Assembly: GCF_910592395.1 (NCBI RefSeq)
Contig: NC_088323.1
Coordinates: forward strand, 436,001 to 500,000
Reading direction: 5' to 3'
DNA from: Lineus longissimus
Lineage: Eukaryota > Nemertea > Pilidiophora > Heteronemertea > Lineidae
DNA length: 64,000 nucleotides
Shown here piece after piece: positions 12,494-24,578 of the stretch. The notes under the pieces are model-generated. The model worked only from the letters and a program-made list of their open reading frames with translations, was not told where the DNA came from and searched no databases. Numbering within the stretch: the stretch's first letter is position 1; each line of letters starts with the position of its first letter. The position numbers and the translations under genes were made by a program.

Positions 12494-14317
12494 GCACTCA
12501 GGCTATGGACCTTCTCGTAACATTAACCTAAATAGCTATGCTACTACAACTATGGATGTCTCGACCGCGAATATATTTGACATCAGATGTACTCTTGACT
12601 TAAAGATTCACCTCTAGTAAAAAGAATCTGTTCGGTTCTCAGACGAACACCTTCACACATGGGTTGAGTCTCCCGGGCCAGGACCGCCGAGAAGACAGAC
12701 AGGAATAGGAAATTGTGATACAAACAAATCAGACGCTGGTTGTGTATGACGCTGGTCACGTCCGCAGTGAACGACTTGTGTACCTAATCACCACTAGTCA
12801 AAGAGAGCCATCCATCAAATCTGGATCGATTTGTGGCTTTCGTAAAAAACAGCGGTGGTGTATGTTACGCCATTTGCCTTTACTATCTGGTCGTCTCAAT
12901 TATGGCCGCCAGAAACAGCACACTCAAGAAAAAACCTCTCAATTAATGCAGTTATTTCTTTGATTGGAGACAAACTATCAAGTGGTACGTTGGTTCTTCC
13001 CGGGTCTAATGCTGTTGACGAAGGATCCCTCCATCCATCAAATGGTATGGTGATGGCCTAAGTTTTAGTAGAGTCTAAAAAAATGTTGGGTGAGCCTTAC
13101 GTAGCCGATAGATGAATTCGTTCAAGGTGTGGTCAGTCGATATGATGATGTTACAATATTTCAGATGAGCCACAGAATCAGTGTCAATACTTTGAGCCAA
13201 AAACAACATCCATTCTTGTCCTAATATAAATGATCAAGAAATATCTGAGCCGTAAAACACAGGGTTTTGAATGATGCAATCATATAAAAGAGCTTAAGGG
13301 GAAACATTTTACAATTGGCCAACAATCAGCGCGACTAGCTTGTTTAAAGACAACGTGGTGAGCACTTAAGGCAAATGCTGCATCAATAAGCCTTTATGTA
13401 CCCCGAAAGAAATATAATCGGGCAACATAGAAACGACTTTGGTGTTCGTTCATAGCCTGTGGGTGAAATGTTGAATTTGATATCCACCTTGAGGCAGTAT
13501 CACGTGCCTTTGTTCTCGGCCGCTAATTGGCCAATCGATGAAAAATGAATTATGGGAAATTGATATTCGGTTTTGATTCGTTTTGTTGTTTCTGATATGT
13601 CTATTGGTGTTGTCTTTTTAACAAGTTTAAGAGCTTGTTGATATCAATTCTATTTTAGGTGGAATTATTGGATGATTTAGTGTTTATTTTAAATAACAAA
13701 ACTTTCCAAAACAGAACTCGACTATACTTTTGTCAAATAACCTGAGCGAGGTGCTCGTAATCACAACAGCGGACGGGTGGCAGAGAAAAAAAGAGATGGG
13801 AATCGTACTGGGATGGTCGACTCGTTGCTTGAGTCACGAAATACGGATAAACAAATTCCGTATCGCAAAACCACAAAGGACGGCTGTTAGTGGTCGAATC
13901 CCTCGTAATGCTTGATGTAATTATTTGATCTTATCGACAATATTTTTCAGTAAAATTCGTAATCTTAGCTACCCCTGCCCATGCTGCAGTCTCGGCGAGG
14001 GTGCAGGGTACACAACAGTCACATCTCACTCAAGGGTATTTAGTGAACAAACAAGAGCAGAGGCCAGAAATAATAATCTGGTGAAATAATGATGAGGTTT
14101 GTGCAACATTACACAGCGAATTGCTCTCAAGAAGGTCAATATTGTGAGATCAATAACATATTACACTCAGAGAGTGTAAAAAGAGGGATCGTTAATTGGT
14201 ACAAGTGTTGACTAATGTTTTAATACTGGGTGTGGGTATTCCACCGGCGGCTAGACTGGCTGCTACTGCTTATCCTAGATGTGGACTCATGGTTGCCACG
14301 TGGAGACATTTTGCGGA
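12494..14317. other. No supportable gene
   Basis: Only short open frames without recognisable domains. Moderately A+T-rich, with no clear repeats noticed. Confidence 0.5.
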
Positions 14318-14608
14318 ATTTCAAGTCCAAATATTTTTTCCACTTGTTTTTTTTCTGCTTAAATGAAGAAACATCATCCGCCCAAAAAAATTTTGTCTTT
14401 GAAAATTTTTCAGAATTTTGAACTGATGAAAAAAGTTCAACTATGAAGGATGAAAATTTTTCTGTTTTTTGTTGTTTTGTTTTGTTGTTTTTTTTCTGCT
14501 CAAAATGAAGAAACAGCAGCCCCAAAAAAATTATGGCTTTGAAAATTTTTCAGAATTTTGAATTAATGAAAAAATGCAACTCAGAATGATGAAAAAATTT
14601 CTAAGTCC
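14318..14608 (-). mobile_element. MITE relic (TA-flanked family), copy A
   Basis: Two tandem internal units of the family defined by the full copy at 47329-47940, in reverse orientation. Each unit carries tgaagaaaca, tttgaaaatttttcagaatttt and gatgaaaaaa blocks. Neither terminal inverted repeat is recognisable, so this is an internal remnant. The poly-T and poly-A content creates spurious open frames on both strands. Confidence 0.7.
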
Positions 14609-15676
14609 GACCTCTGGCACGAAAGATAACAGTCTTTCAACCTCGTGTAACTAGTGCGAGAAACCACTCCAAGATCAATATCTATATAAACAAAATTAAT
14701 GAGGGTCGAGTGGCGACCAAATGTTGACATAGCTTATTGAGCTAGGAGACTAAATATTGTACGACTCGCAACAGCTTACAATAGTTTAAGCACCATTTTG
14801 ATGATCGACTTGACATTTTTCCTTCACGCAGTTCGCGTATGGATATTATAGAAGTCTATTTGATCATCTCGAGTGAAAACTCAACTCGTCTCAAGAGTCT
14901 TTGAATAGTTTTTACTAAGCTTGCCTCACACGCAAAACTAACCACAACCCTTTCGAATCTGGCAACGCAAAAAGCTTCTGAGCCTATGGGCGGACCTTGA
15001 TTTCCAACTACCAACACACAATAACACAGAAAATATCACCTAAGTTAAATAAACACGATATCTGAAGAGACTCTGGATTAACTTTTATACCCTTGATCCG
15101 CCTGATGCCTGAACTGCAATCTTTCGCTTCACCTTTGAAGCTAACACGCAAACATCAACAAAAACGTGTCATGAATATCGAATTTTCCGGGCGCCTTTCA
15201 ACCACACATGAGTTGAAAGCACCAAAACGGTCACATTTTGCATTTGCGGATATCCGTCATATAAAAGTCAAGATTGCGCTAAGTGTGCATAGCGCGGAAC
15301 GATATGCTACAACAGAAATGCATTTCTTTAAAAGCGTGTTTCATGTTTGTAGAGCCTTTTGTGAAATCGCTTCGATCGGTTCTATTTATGTCGCGAATTA
15401 TGTAAAACTATGGCGAAAAGCGTGGTCGGTGAGATGTTTTAAAATCTTCTTGAAGCTCGACATTTGAAGTCAGAGGTGATGGTAAAGCAGTCCTTAGTAA
15501 CTTCACCTTCATTATTATAGAATACAGATGTCTCAAGTGAAATTGGTTTAACAATAGTTCTTCCCCGAGATTTAGAATTCTGTCTGCTCGCACTTACCAC
15601 GTAAGTGCACATCAAATAATGATCTACAGTCAAAGGCGAACGCTTCAGATGATTAATTGATTGAGTGTAAGTTAAT
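14609..15676. other. No supportable gene
   Basis: The open frame at 15093-15467 (plus, 124 codons) has no recognisable domain, no upstream promoter-like context that I can defend, and a composition close to background. It is left unannotated. Confidence 0.4.
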
Positions 15677-15720
15677 TATGTATAGACTAATGACCTTAAA
15701 TATCAATTAATCTATACATA
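15677..15720. repeat. 15-bp-stem inverted repeat
   Basis: Arms 15677-15691 and 15706-15720 (tatgtatagactaat and attaatctatacata) pair with one C-A mismatch around a 14-nt loop. Transcribed from the minus strand the mismatch becomes a G-U pair. It could be a cruciform-forming site or the end of an old element; it is too short alone for a microRNA call. Confidence 0.6.
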
Positions 15721-16030
15721 GAAGCCGACTAATTGTAGAGGTGAGGTGGACGGGAATAGTGAAAGATGTCGTGCGTATTTCAAATAGGTTCAAGTCATAT
15801 TCTTCTACGCTTGTCCTAAGCTTTAGGTTATTTACTTGACAACTTGTTGTCGATTTTACGATAGTTCTCCCCAAGATGAAGCACTGCCTTCATGTCAATC
15901 AATTCATTCTGCCATGGCAACAAAGTAAAACATCTCGGACCAACAATGACGATATCAGCAACTTGTCCATTGACATTAAATTCCGTACAAGCTTCCCGAA
16001 GTCTTCTTGTGATGTCAATGACTGGCGGGA

Positions 16031-16051
16031 GGGGGGGGGGGGGGGGGGGGG
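16031..16051. repeat. Poly-G run (21 bases)
   Basis: Twenty-one consecutive guanines, preceded by ggga. Such a run can form quadruplex structures. Its length is a likely place for assembly error. It generates false poly-Gly and poly-Pro open frames on the two strands (15828-16086). Confidence 0.9.
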
Positions 16052-16217
16052 TAAAGATGACTAAATTCACGCTCCATTTGTCTTAGCCAAAGCCTACGTT
16101 CAAATTATGAATGTGAAGTCTATCCTAACTATGAACCCATTTGAAGTAAAGAAATTAAACCAGTTTGGATGTCCACATGGTGATGCTCCGACTGCGGGAA
16201 GAAATGTCAAATGGTCA

Positions 16218-16254
16218 ACGAGATACGAGATACGAGATACGAGATTAACGAGAT
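16218..16254 (+). repeat. Heptanucleotide microsatellite (acgagat)
   Basis: Four perfect acgagat units at 16218-16245, a two-base interruption, then a fifth unit at 16248-16254. Confidence 0.85.
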
Positions 16255-18349
16255 ACTGATATTCATTGTACAAAGAGTCTTCTGAAAAGATAACAACTAT
16301 AGCATGCAATTTCACAGACATACTTGACAAAGACAAATCCACCAGTCCTGTTAGTTGTCTGAAATTCTATAAAGGTACACAGACTGTAAATATTTACCAC
16401 ATCTACATCAACTAACCGACACTTGCCGATACAAAGCACTGTGGTTAATGTTTTCCGGTAACCAAGGAAACCTGTTGGTCTAATGCGGCTCCAGTGAAGT
16501 GCACTTCCGGTTCCGGTAACAGTAGACCAGAGGCAATATGAACATCGGCTAATATTAGTATAGCATTGTAAGCCGAGTTGATGATGGCCTTTGGTTGAAA
16601 AGTATTTTGTTTGGGGAGATGGGTAGAGTTTCTATTCAAACATAGACAAGTAGGAGGTGATGCATTTATCCTTTTCACGTCAACTGTTGTCATGGTCGAA
16701 GTTTCACATAAAGGGCTTCTATGTCAGAAGATGACCATTTTAGTTGTTTAATCTGATTTGACTTGAACAGGGCCGTCAACCTAAGATATGCCAACTTTCT
16801 TGAGAAATGGCGCCCGCCTCATTTGAAATACACTCCGTCAGATGAAGCTGATCATGTGCATGTTTCGAAGCATTATTAAATCGTGTAAACCCTTAATCGG
16901 CCGAGGACACAAATGACCACTTTAGACTAATCGTCTTTTGAAGTTGCTGACTTTGACACTATCTCTAGCATACAGCTGTGATTCTTAACCAGTTTAGCAA
17001 TTCTGAATCAAAGGTAAGACCAATAGAAAAGGTTTAACTAGAATGTTTGGAGCCGAGATTTCGATTGGATTGACCTGTCTATTGAGTTAATCATCGACTA
17101 TTGATGTTCTCTGTCTGTCTGTAGACTATTGGGATAATCTTTGCAAGTGAAATGACTAATTTGTACATTGCATGTTGCTGACTTAGTAAAAGGAAAGCAC
17201 GGAACTTAAATTAAACAAATAAAAGAACACTTTGTCGCTTCCTTTGCGCCAATTAAAATATCACGTGAACTCCTTGTGCGTCTGTGGGATAGCTGCGATG
17301 GAAGCTGTAAGGATTATATTTCTATTCAAAACACTTCTCCATTCTGATAGAACTTAAACCAGTGAAAAGCATCTTAAATAATATAAAGTCAACTGCCCTC
17401 CGACATCCACAACGCTAAAAGGTAAAATAAATGCATTTGTTATTAGCATTTTTCGCCTTTATTAGTCACGTTTTTTTCAAGTTGTTATGTGGCGCCTATC
17501 ACAGTTGTTGATCGAGGTTTCTTTATCATGTAGCCCTGTAATGAAAAGAGCGTTCCAGAACACTGGTCACGCAAGTTTTAATGTTTTATTATGAAGTCTG
17601 ATTACTCTCGAGTGAGCTGCGGACAACACTCAGGATGTGAATTATTCATATAAGAAACAAGGGCGATCATTACGACAAGCCTGATTGCTGCGCTATTGCT
17701 GTGACAGGTATATCCTAAAAAGAATGTTGGCTTTTACCAACGCGTTCGGCAGCACTGTCCTGCCACCGCCATCTCCATGTTCTTAAGATCCGCCTACCCA
17801 TACTCCGTTTTTATTGATACACCCTGTAGATCCCGACAGAACCATAGTTTCCATCATAAAAAACTCCCGCTGGATCCCGACAGAACCATCATAGTTCCCA
17901 TCATTAAATCACAGCCGCATCCTTTTAAGAGGATTGAAGTGTCTAGAACATTCAAGAAAGCGAGAAACAAATGCTTCCATATAAAGGTAATCCTCATTGG
18001 TATAATGCACGTCTGCAGGGGGTATCAATTTCCCCCAATTACGCTCTCAGTGTAGAGTTGGATTTCGTATACCGTAAGATATGATAGAAAAGTGTCACGA
18101 TTAATAAAAGAAGTACGTTCATAACCGTTTGTAAGTGCAAACTGGTGAGGTACATCTCGCATTACGACTCATCATCAGGATGATATTTTATCCCTTTGAT
18201 CCAATGGCGTCATTCGCTGTTAAGAGTTTTTTTCAACGGATTGAAATGACCACTGCACGTTTTATTTGGCACGCATGGCCCATCTGCACAACACACGCTT
18301 GCAGGTTGAAGCAAGCGAAACGATCATCCGCCTCGGATTGGAATTGTGG
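16255..18349. other. No gene seen; short tandem duplication
   Basis: No coding region is supportable. A 12-bp palindrome (gaagtgcacttc) lies near 16496. At about 17828-17908 a block containing gatcccgacagaaccat is duplicated with a period near 45 bp. The rest is unique sequence. Confidence 0.5.
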
Positions 18350-18557
18350 AACCAACTACTGCATTGCATCATTGAGAGTGAAGATAGCAAAATGAAGAGG
18401 GTGTTCACGGTACTCACAGCAGAACCGTGCGGATGAGTCGGTCTTGGTCATGTCCAAATTACGATCTGGTGGTTGCGTGTCAAAATCTCGGCATGTGATC
18501 CCATTTCCGCCCCGTTTTACACCTATTCGTATCGTAGTTCAGTCTTAGTCACCCTCT
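18350..18557 (-). repeat. 208-bp repeat, right inverted copy
   Basis: Reverse-complement partner of 9347-9554, with five mismatches. It begins AACCAACTAC and ends CACCCTCT on the plus strand. Immediately outside lies gggttagggttag, two telomere-type units, which the left copy lacks. The near identity indicates a recent duplication or ongoing gene conversion between the two copies. Confidence 0.85.
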
Positions 18558-18570
18558 GGGTTAGGGTTAG
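18558..18570. repeat. Two telomere-type TTAGGG units
   Basis: The sequence gggttagggttag abuts the outer end of the 208-bp inverted copy. Two units are too few to claim an interstitial telomere, but the exact junction with a mobile-looking repeat is worth noting. Confidence 0.5.
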
Positions 18571-19207
18571 CACGTCTCACATCCCATGACCTAAATACCA
18601 TTGATCGTTAATATGTGATATGCTAATTAATTCAGATTGTTTTTCTATTTCAAAGGTTAACCGTACGGGTGATCGATGAGAAAGTTCAGATACATTTGTA
18701 AATCTTTTTTTTTCTTCAATATTGTCAGCATATGGAATTCAAAACAAATCACAATGCCTCAAAGAAAAATCATCAACATGTCTTTCCAATTTACGGAAAA
18801 CCGATAAAAGCCGAAACGAGAATGTCATTTGTACACTAGGCATCAACATTGACGGAAAAAAATTGTATTGTGCTGAGACATCTTTTTTATCGGTGAACCC
18901 GGAGCGAAAACTAAATGAATTTCTCGTAAGATACAGACTCGTGTGATTCTCAAGGAATGTTCTCCTCCAGAATGGCACATAAAGAAACGCTTGATTGACG
19001 AACGCACCATGTCTAGTATCAGTAATTCGCCATTTGGTGGTTGGTAGGCACATAACTTTCTTTACACTGAAACCTAATAATCAATGACTACTGTCTCAAC
19101 CATGCATCATTTTCTCAACTAAGAGAGTGAATGGTGTTAGTGGTCAGCAAAAGACAGTCACCTCGACCGCTTTAGTCAGGTACAACTGTTTGAGGCACTA
19201 CTTGTAT

Positions 19208-19229
19208 TTGATGTACATATGTACATCAA
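19208..19229. repeat. Perfect 22-bp palindrome
   Basis: The half-site is ttgatgtacat, followed directly by its reverse complement. Flanking cttg and caag extend the symmetry with a small asymmetry. It could be a binding site for a dimeric factor or a cruciform. No gene start was identified nearby. Confidence 0.85.
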
Positions 19230-19494
19230 CAAGGAAAGACACTTTCGAAACATCTCTCTACGTAATGTCCTAACCATGCACAGGTAATCCATCGCCATTG
19301 TTTTCCTTACAAAGGGCTTCATTTCCTTCGCATGTTGATGGCTTATAAATCAACATTGCATGACATTTCTTCAGCGAACAACTCTTGATTATACTTGAAA
19401 ACAATTTGCTTAACGGAAGCAAATTGATTGGTCTCAGCGATTATGACTTTCTCCCATGATGTACAGTCCAGACTAGGGGAGCATGAACTGCTTC

Positions 19495-19755
19495 TCTGGA
19501 CACAGGAAATGGGCTAGGTGTCCTCACGGAGTGCACGACAATGACTTGCTATGGCCTTGCATGTTGTTTGTATTGTGGTTAGACATGCAATGCACAGTTA
19601 AGGACACTTCAAGAGAGTCTTGCCAAGGAAGGGATGCTGTATGGTGACAGAGACGGTCTTCAGTGAGAGGAAATGGGTTCTGTGTCCTCATGCAGGCAGT
19701 GCGACAGAGACTGTCTTCGGAGTGAGGAAATGGGCTTGGTGTCCCCATGGATTAC
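19495..19755 (+). repeat. Imperfect minisatellite, ~56-60-bp unit
   Basis: Three related blocks contain aggaaatgggct/ttc followed by tgtcctca, near 19503, 19667 and 19725. The last two are adjacent and most similar (gacagagac.gtcttc...gaggaaatggg). The first is separated from them by about 100 bp of less similar sequence. Confidence 0.55.
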
Positions 19756-22347
19756 GATTACAATCACTTTATGCGTCTTGGTGGTCAAATACATAACCAA
19801 CTTAATCAAATTTACTAGCATCGGTTGTGAGTGGCGAGAATCTGGACGGGAAATTGAGTGGATGACTTCCCGGAGACCTTGTTATCGTCTCACGTGGAAC
19901 TATGCTGCGAGCAAGTAGTTGCACAATGTAATGTTAGAACAGATAATGGGTGTTTCTCCAGGTTTTGACAACAAATGGACGAAGTTCTCTGCGGACACTG
20001 TTGTCCTCAGGGCTAGAGATAAGAGGCAATAAAAGCAAGAATATGAATATGTAATACGTTTTTGAGGAAGCAACGCTAGTTGATCTTCACGAATCAAACG
20101 CTTATGACATCAGTAAACAAAGATGGTTCGCCTACCTGTTTGCGAAAACAACAGAACTCCAACAAAGTACACGAAAACTTGGCAATGCATATCCATTCCT
20201 CTTTTGATAAGCTTAGATTCAGTGATTAGCCCCTAGCAATGCATAGGGCCAAATGATCATAGCTCTCGGCTCTTAATCGAACAATCATGCTTCGACCACT
20301 TTGGAACGACCACGAGAAAAGGTCTGAGCGATCGATACTGCAGAGGTGGTAAGAGATGACGGTGGCAGAGTTTTTTCTTACTGATAATTGATTTGGGATC
20401 AGTAAGATGTTTCCTACAGAATGGCAATGATTTCGTAGATTGAAAAACTAAACAAATGTTCAGCTCATTTCTCTGACAAAGCTTCGATGTAGAGCTACTA
20501 AACATCGTATCAGCATTTTAAACATTGGAAGCCAGAGACTCGCCGTAACATCAAAATTGTCATGATAAGTTTACACTTGTGTATGTATCATGCGCTCACT
20601 TTAAGATGCAGAACGCAAACAGAACCGCATCATTGTTTAAGTATACCAACAATGTCTCACTTTGTACCATACTGCATCACTCGCCAGCGAGTCGTACATT
20701 GTAACATCAAAGAGTATCATTATAACAAACCTGAGGCACGCAAGTTCTGCCCGATGTTGCGGGCTGTCTGTCTAAGAAAGCCCTTTAGACGAGACCAACT
20801 TCGAAAGACAGATAATGGCACTGTTTTATGAAAACCTCTCATTGCCTCAGTGATAAAGTTTGTGACAAAGGAAATGTTCAGATGATCTGGTTGATGCTGT
20901 CTCTTTTCATGTCACCGTCTATCAATGCATGATGGCCAATCGTGTGATCCTCTTCTTTTTGCGTCCGTTTGTTTGACTGGTGACTGAATGCAGTGCTACC
21001 TGGAGAGTTCTGAAGCACAGCAAACACATGGCCCTAGAGTCTGGAGACAAAAAGGATTTGTATCGCAGACTGTACCAGCATTCTGGGAAGTATTTCTCAA
21101 TATTCACAATCCTTCGAACGAGACAAAAGCCAAACCTATCTGTACCTTGATACTAACACTAGAACAGGCGAGTGGCCCAATAACAAGTATAACCTTCAGT
21201 CATGGCCTGCAGTCGTCTAAAAACACATAATCATCTGGCGCTATGTAGTCACTGTGCTATAAACTACTCCACTACGGGAACTTCTTTGTGGCGACATATC
21301 GATGATTGAACACCTGACCAGCCTGTGTAAGCACATCAACGGAACAAATGTTTCCTTTCTCTGGCAAGCAACGACTGGAGCAGAGAATGGATTTCAATCG
21401 ATAACTCGAGAAAGTGATATCCCAGTTTCTTAAGTTGTTCAAACGATATGGTTCAAACTGAAAGTAAGATTGTGCTTGTCTTCGACCAGGTGCCTAGACC
21501 AGTTCTCAGACATAGACAGGTGGCAAGCTTATATGGTATTGAAATAAGAAAGGCAGAGAGTATCACCAATATCACATTCCTTTTTGCTCTTTTGGAAAAG
21601 CAGATTAACATGGACTGTCATTTTATCATAATTTCAAAGATTATGTTACAAAGTTATTGGTGAAGGAATTCTATAGGGTTGAGTTACTGCATTGTCGCAA
21701 ATACAATATCATGCCAGATGCGATGTTCTCAAAACACAACGGAAGGTAGCTAAACGATAACTGGCTTGACAAAAGGTTTCTTTAAGTACACAAAACTGCT
21801 AACAGTCGTTTATACTTAGGCCCTCGAGAGTGCGAGAATAAGATAATGCTGCCCATAGCGTCCATGTAAGAAGCAAAAAACACACCAGCCAGAATGACTT
21901 CTTCTTGCACAAACGATAAGTAGGACCAACCAAGCAGTTGGATGTTTTTATGTTTTCTTATACCGCGCATCTGACCAAAGACTTTCTTCACGTGATTGCT
22001 CTCATGATGACCATCATAATTGTTCTTCGATCGGAGCAGGTGTTGGCAGTGGCGAACATATCATTATCTCTAAAGATAATCAACCCATCGATTGTCGATC
22101 GGCTTACTGATGATATTGTCACCTGAAACGTCCATGATACTGATGAGGGGCTATCATTAGCAATGGGGAATTGAATGGTGCTACCGATTGTATAGAGATT
22201 TAATGATGCCAGTGCAATGGGTCAGACATGTCATGCTAAATAACCAGAGGTGATCTGGGTTGAGATCACAATTGTGTGATATCAGATTTTTCAGCACGAT
22301 AAGAAACCATGACTGATAAAAGCCGTCTAACGCCCCTTTCACTTCTC
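19756..22347. other. No supportable gene
   Basis: Short frames such as 20562-20831 (plus) and 21448-21663 (plus) look unremarkable. I see no domain in them and no convincing splice pattern. No repeat family was recognised. Confidence 0.45.
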
Positions 22348-22680
22348 AAGTTCAAAATTCAGAAAAATTTTCAAACCCAAATTTTTTAGAGCTGATGTTT
22401 CTTCATTTTGAGCAGAAAGAAAAAAAAAGTGAAAAAATATTTGGACTCAGAATTTTTTTCATCCTTCAGAGTTGAACTTTTTCAAAAGTTCAAAATTTTG
22501 GAAAATTTCCAAAGCCAAAATATTTTTGGGGCTGATGTTTCTTCATATTGAGCAGGAAAAAAAAACAAGTGAAAAAAATATTTGGACTTGAAATTTTTTT
22601 TCATCAGTAGCACGACAAATTTGCCGCCATCAATTTCTGGGTCGTCATTGCGGGGTGGTCGCCGACCGGGGTTCCACTTT
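22348..22680 (+). mobile_element. MITE (TA-flanked family), 5'-truncated copy B
   Basis: Contains two internal units and the right terminus of the family. The end reads ggtggtcgccgaccgggg then ttccact and meets a TA, matching the right end of the complete copy at 47940 apart from its last base. The left inverted repeat is absent, so the copy is truncated at about 22348. Confidence 0.8.
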
Positions 22681-24366
22681 ACATTGTATTGAAATAAAGG
22701 TGAGCTTTGAACAACACAAAAATCAGTCTTGCCTCAAAAAAAGTAGTAATCATTACGCGTGTCTGCAGCATCCTCAAGTGGGAAAGAGAAATGCAATTAA
22801 TTTATCCTGTTGTTTTTCCTATTGTTCAGTCATCATTAGAATTCACGAAGCATGAGACAGTAAAACAATAGGCCATTGTTCAAATGACACCGCAAAGGGC
22901 CGTCAATTTCAATTATAATCATGGTTCTTCCAATAGAGGATTCGCAAAGGAATGAAATGTATCATGAAGTAAATTCAGTTATGCTGATAGATACTGTGTG
23001 TACGTAATGTACAGGAGACTACGCGCTAATGTACAGGTGGAACTGCTCGCTTGTAGTGGAACTGTAATTGACAAGTGTTTTTTCATTCTATGGAATTGGC
23101 TGTTTTCATTGGCATATAATGAACAGGGGATAACGTGAAATGAAAAGGCGTTTCCCTCTGCTTTGGAATGGAACATCTATTCCTGACGCTTTAATTGACA
23201 ATCGCAATCAAAGACGGGTTGACCTTTTCAAGCGACATAACAGATTCCCGCAATTTCATCGCTTTTGACGTCTACGAGATGATTGTCATTGCTTTAGCTG
23301 ATGAAAGGCTGCTGTCACTTATAATTCTCTTTCTTGACCTACAAAAGCCGCCTGGGAGGTAGATTTTAAATAACAGGAGATCGGTATGTCTTGGGATTAA
23401 TGGTTAAGATTGTTTTGACCTTTCTGAATCTTCGAGTGTACATTTCAAACCTTCGAGAAGAGTTTTCAACAGTATCTAACTCTGAATTGATACAATATGT
23501 CGTTTTCAACAGGTTATCATGTCATGAAACTGATTTATATGTTACGACTATGGTTGCTTATCAGAGCTGTAAACATCTACTTTGTGATTTAACAAAACGA
23601 ATCGAGTTCTAAAGTTACTGCCAGGGTGGTGGCACGAAAGGGTATAACTTGATATAAAGGTGTTTTGTTAATAAAAGTGCTGCCAGTTTGAGAAGGAATC
23701 GTTTGAAAAGTATATAGCGCGATCCCTCAAACGAATTTATTGAAATTCTCTGTCAGATAGCAGATTATGCAGCTCAAAAGATGAAATGTAGCAAATACGC
23801 CATTGGATAGTTGTCAGTTTAAAGCCGATTCTTAAACGTCTGACTTTGAAATGGTATCATGGATGTTCAAAGCTGGCCTTGTAAAGCGAATACAGCGATT
23901 ATTTTGGCCCATAAAAGAAGAAAAGAAATTGTGACGAGGGTTGGTTTGCAAACGCGTAGGTTTTTGCTATTGAGTCTTCTTTGGTGATATTACAAAGCAT
24001 AGACTATATATGCTTGATATAACCTAGAAGATGATGTTTTTATACATGTATTGACTGATATTACGATATCAATGGTATTAGTCCCTTGATACCCGAATTA
24101 AATAAAAATACATCTTCTCGATTCACTGGCAAAACTTGACCAAAAAACTGCACCGAATGCCTCAAAATCATTTCAAGCTTTTTTGCCAAGAAAGTTTCGC
24201 CCTGACGCAAGCGAAGTGTTGATTTACCTTAATGTTTTGGTAGTAAAAAGTGGAAAGTTGCAACCGATATCGAGGATTTGACGATAAGAAGCATCCAATG
24301 CAATGCAATTCACGACTAACACAGACTTGATGGCAACATTTTGTCTCCAAACCATTCAACAACGAC
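22681..24366. other. No supportable gene
   Basis: Unique A+T-rich sequence with short open frames on both strands and no recognisable domain. Confidence 0.45.
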
Positions 24367-24578
24367 CGTAAAGATACTAAGTATCTTCACGACATCACGG
24401 TCTCTTACGTAAGAGATTTCCGGCAGTGTACCCTGCCAGCATCGAGCCTACATGGTCTCACGATGCTGAGACAATAGAACAACCATTCCACTGAAGTCAC
24501 ATCCACTTATACACCATACCCTGAAGGACAAGTCGCGCTTTTACCGCGCGAGTACTGCGGGCCATATCGCGCCAGTAC
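24367..24578. other. Row of six hairpins in 212 bp
   Basis: Six inverted repeats follow one another without overlap. (1) 24367-24391: seven-bp stem aagatac/gtatctt, one mismatch, then three more pairs. (2) 24401-24416: tctcttac/gtaagaga, perfect. (3) 24422-24437: ggcag/ctgcc, six-nt loop. (4) 24438-24467: agcatcg/cgatgct. (5) 24533-24551: tcgcgc/gcgcga, seven-nt loop. (6) 24552-24578: gtactg/cagtac. Hairpins 3 and 4 abut, as do 5 and 6. There is no open frame across the row and no terminal repeat. It may be a structured transcript, a fold-back element or a recombination-prone site; the function is unknown. Individual short palindromes arise by chance, but the density here is unusual. Confidence 0.6.

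Noticed and set aside
14220-14525. Lys- and Phe-rich open frames on both strands
   Set aside because: They lie within the A+T-rich MITE relic.
15828-16086. Open frames with poly-Gly and poly-Pro tracts
   Set aside because: Produced by the 21-base G run.
24401-24416. Single palindrome considered as an isolated transcription-factor site
   Set aside because: It is better described as one member of the hairpin row.
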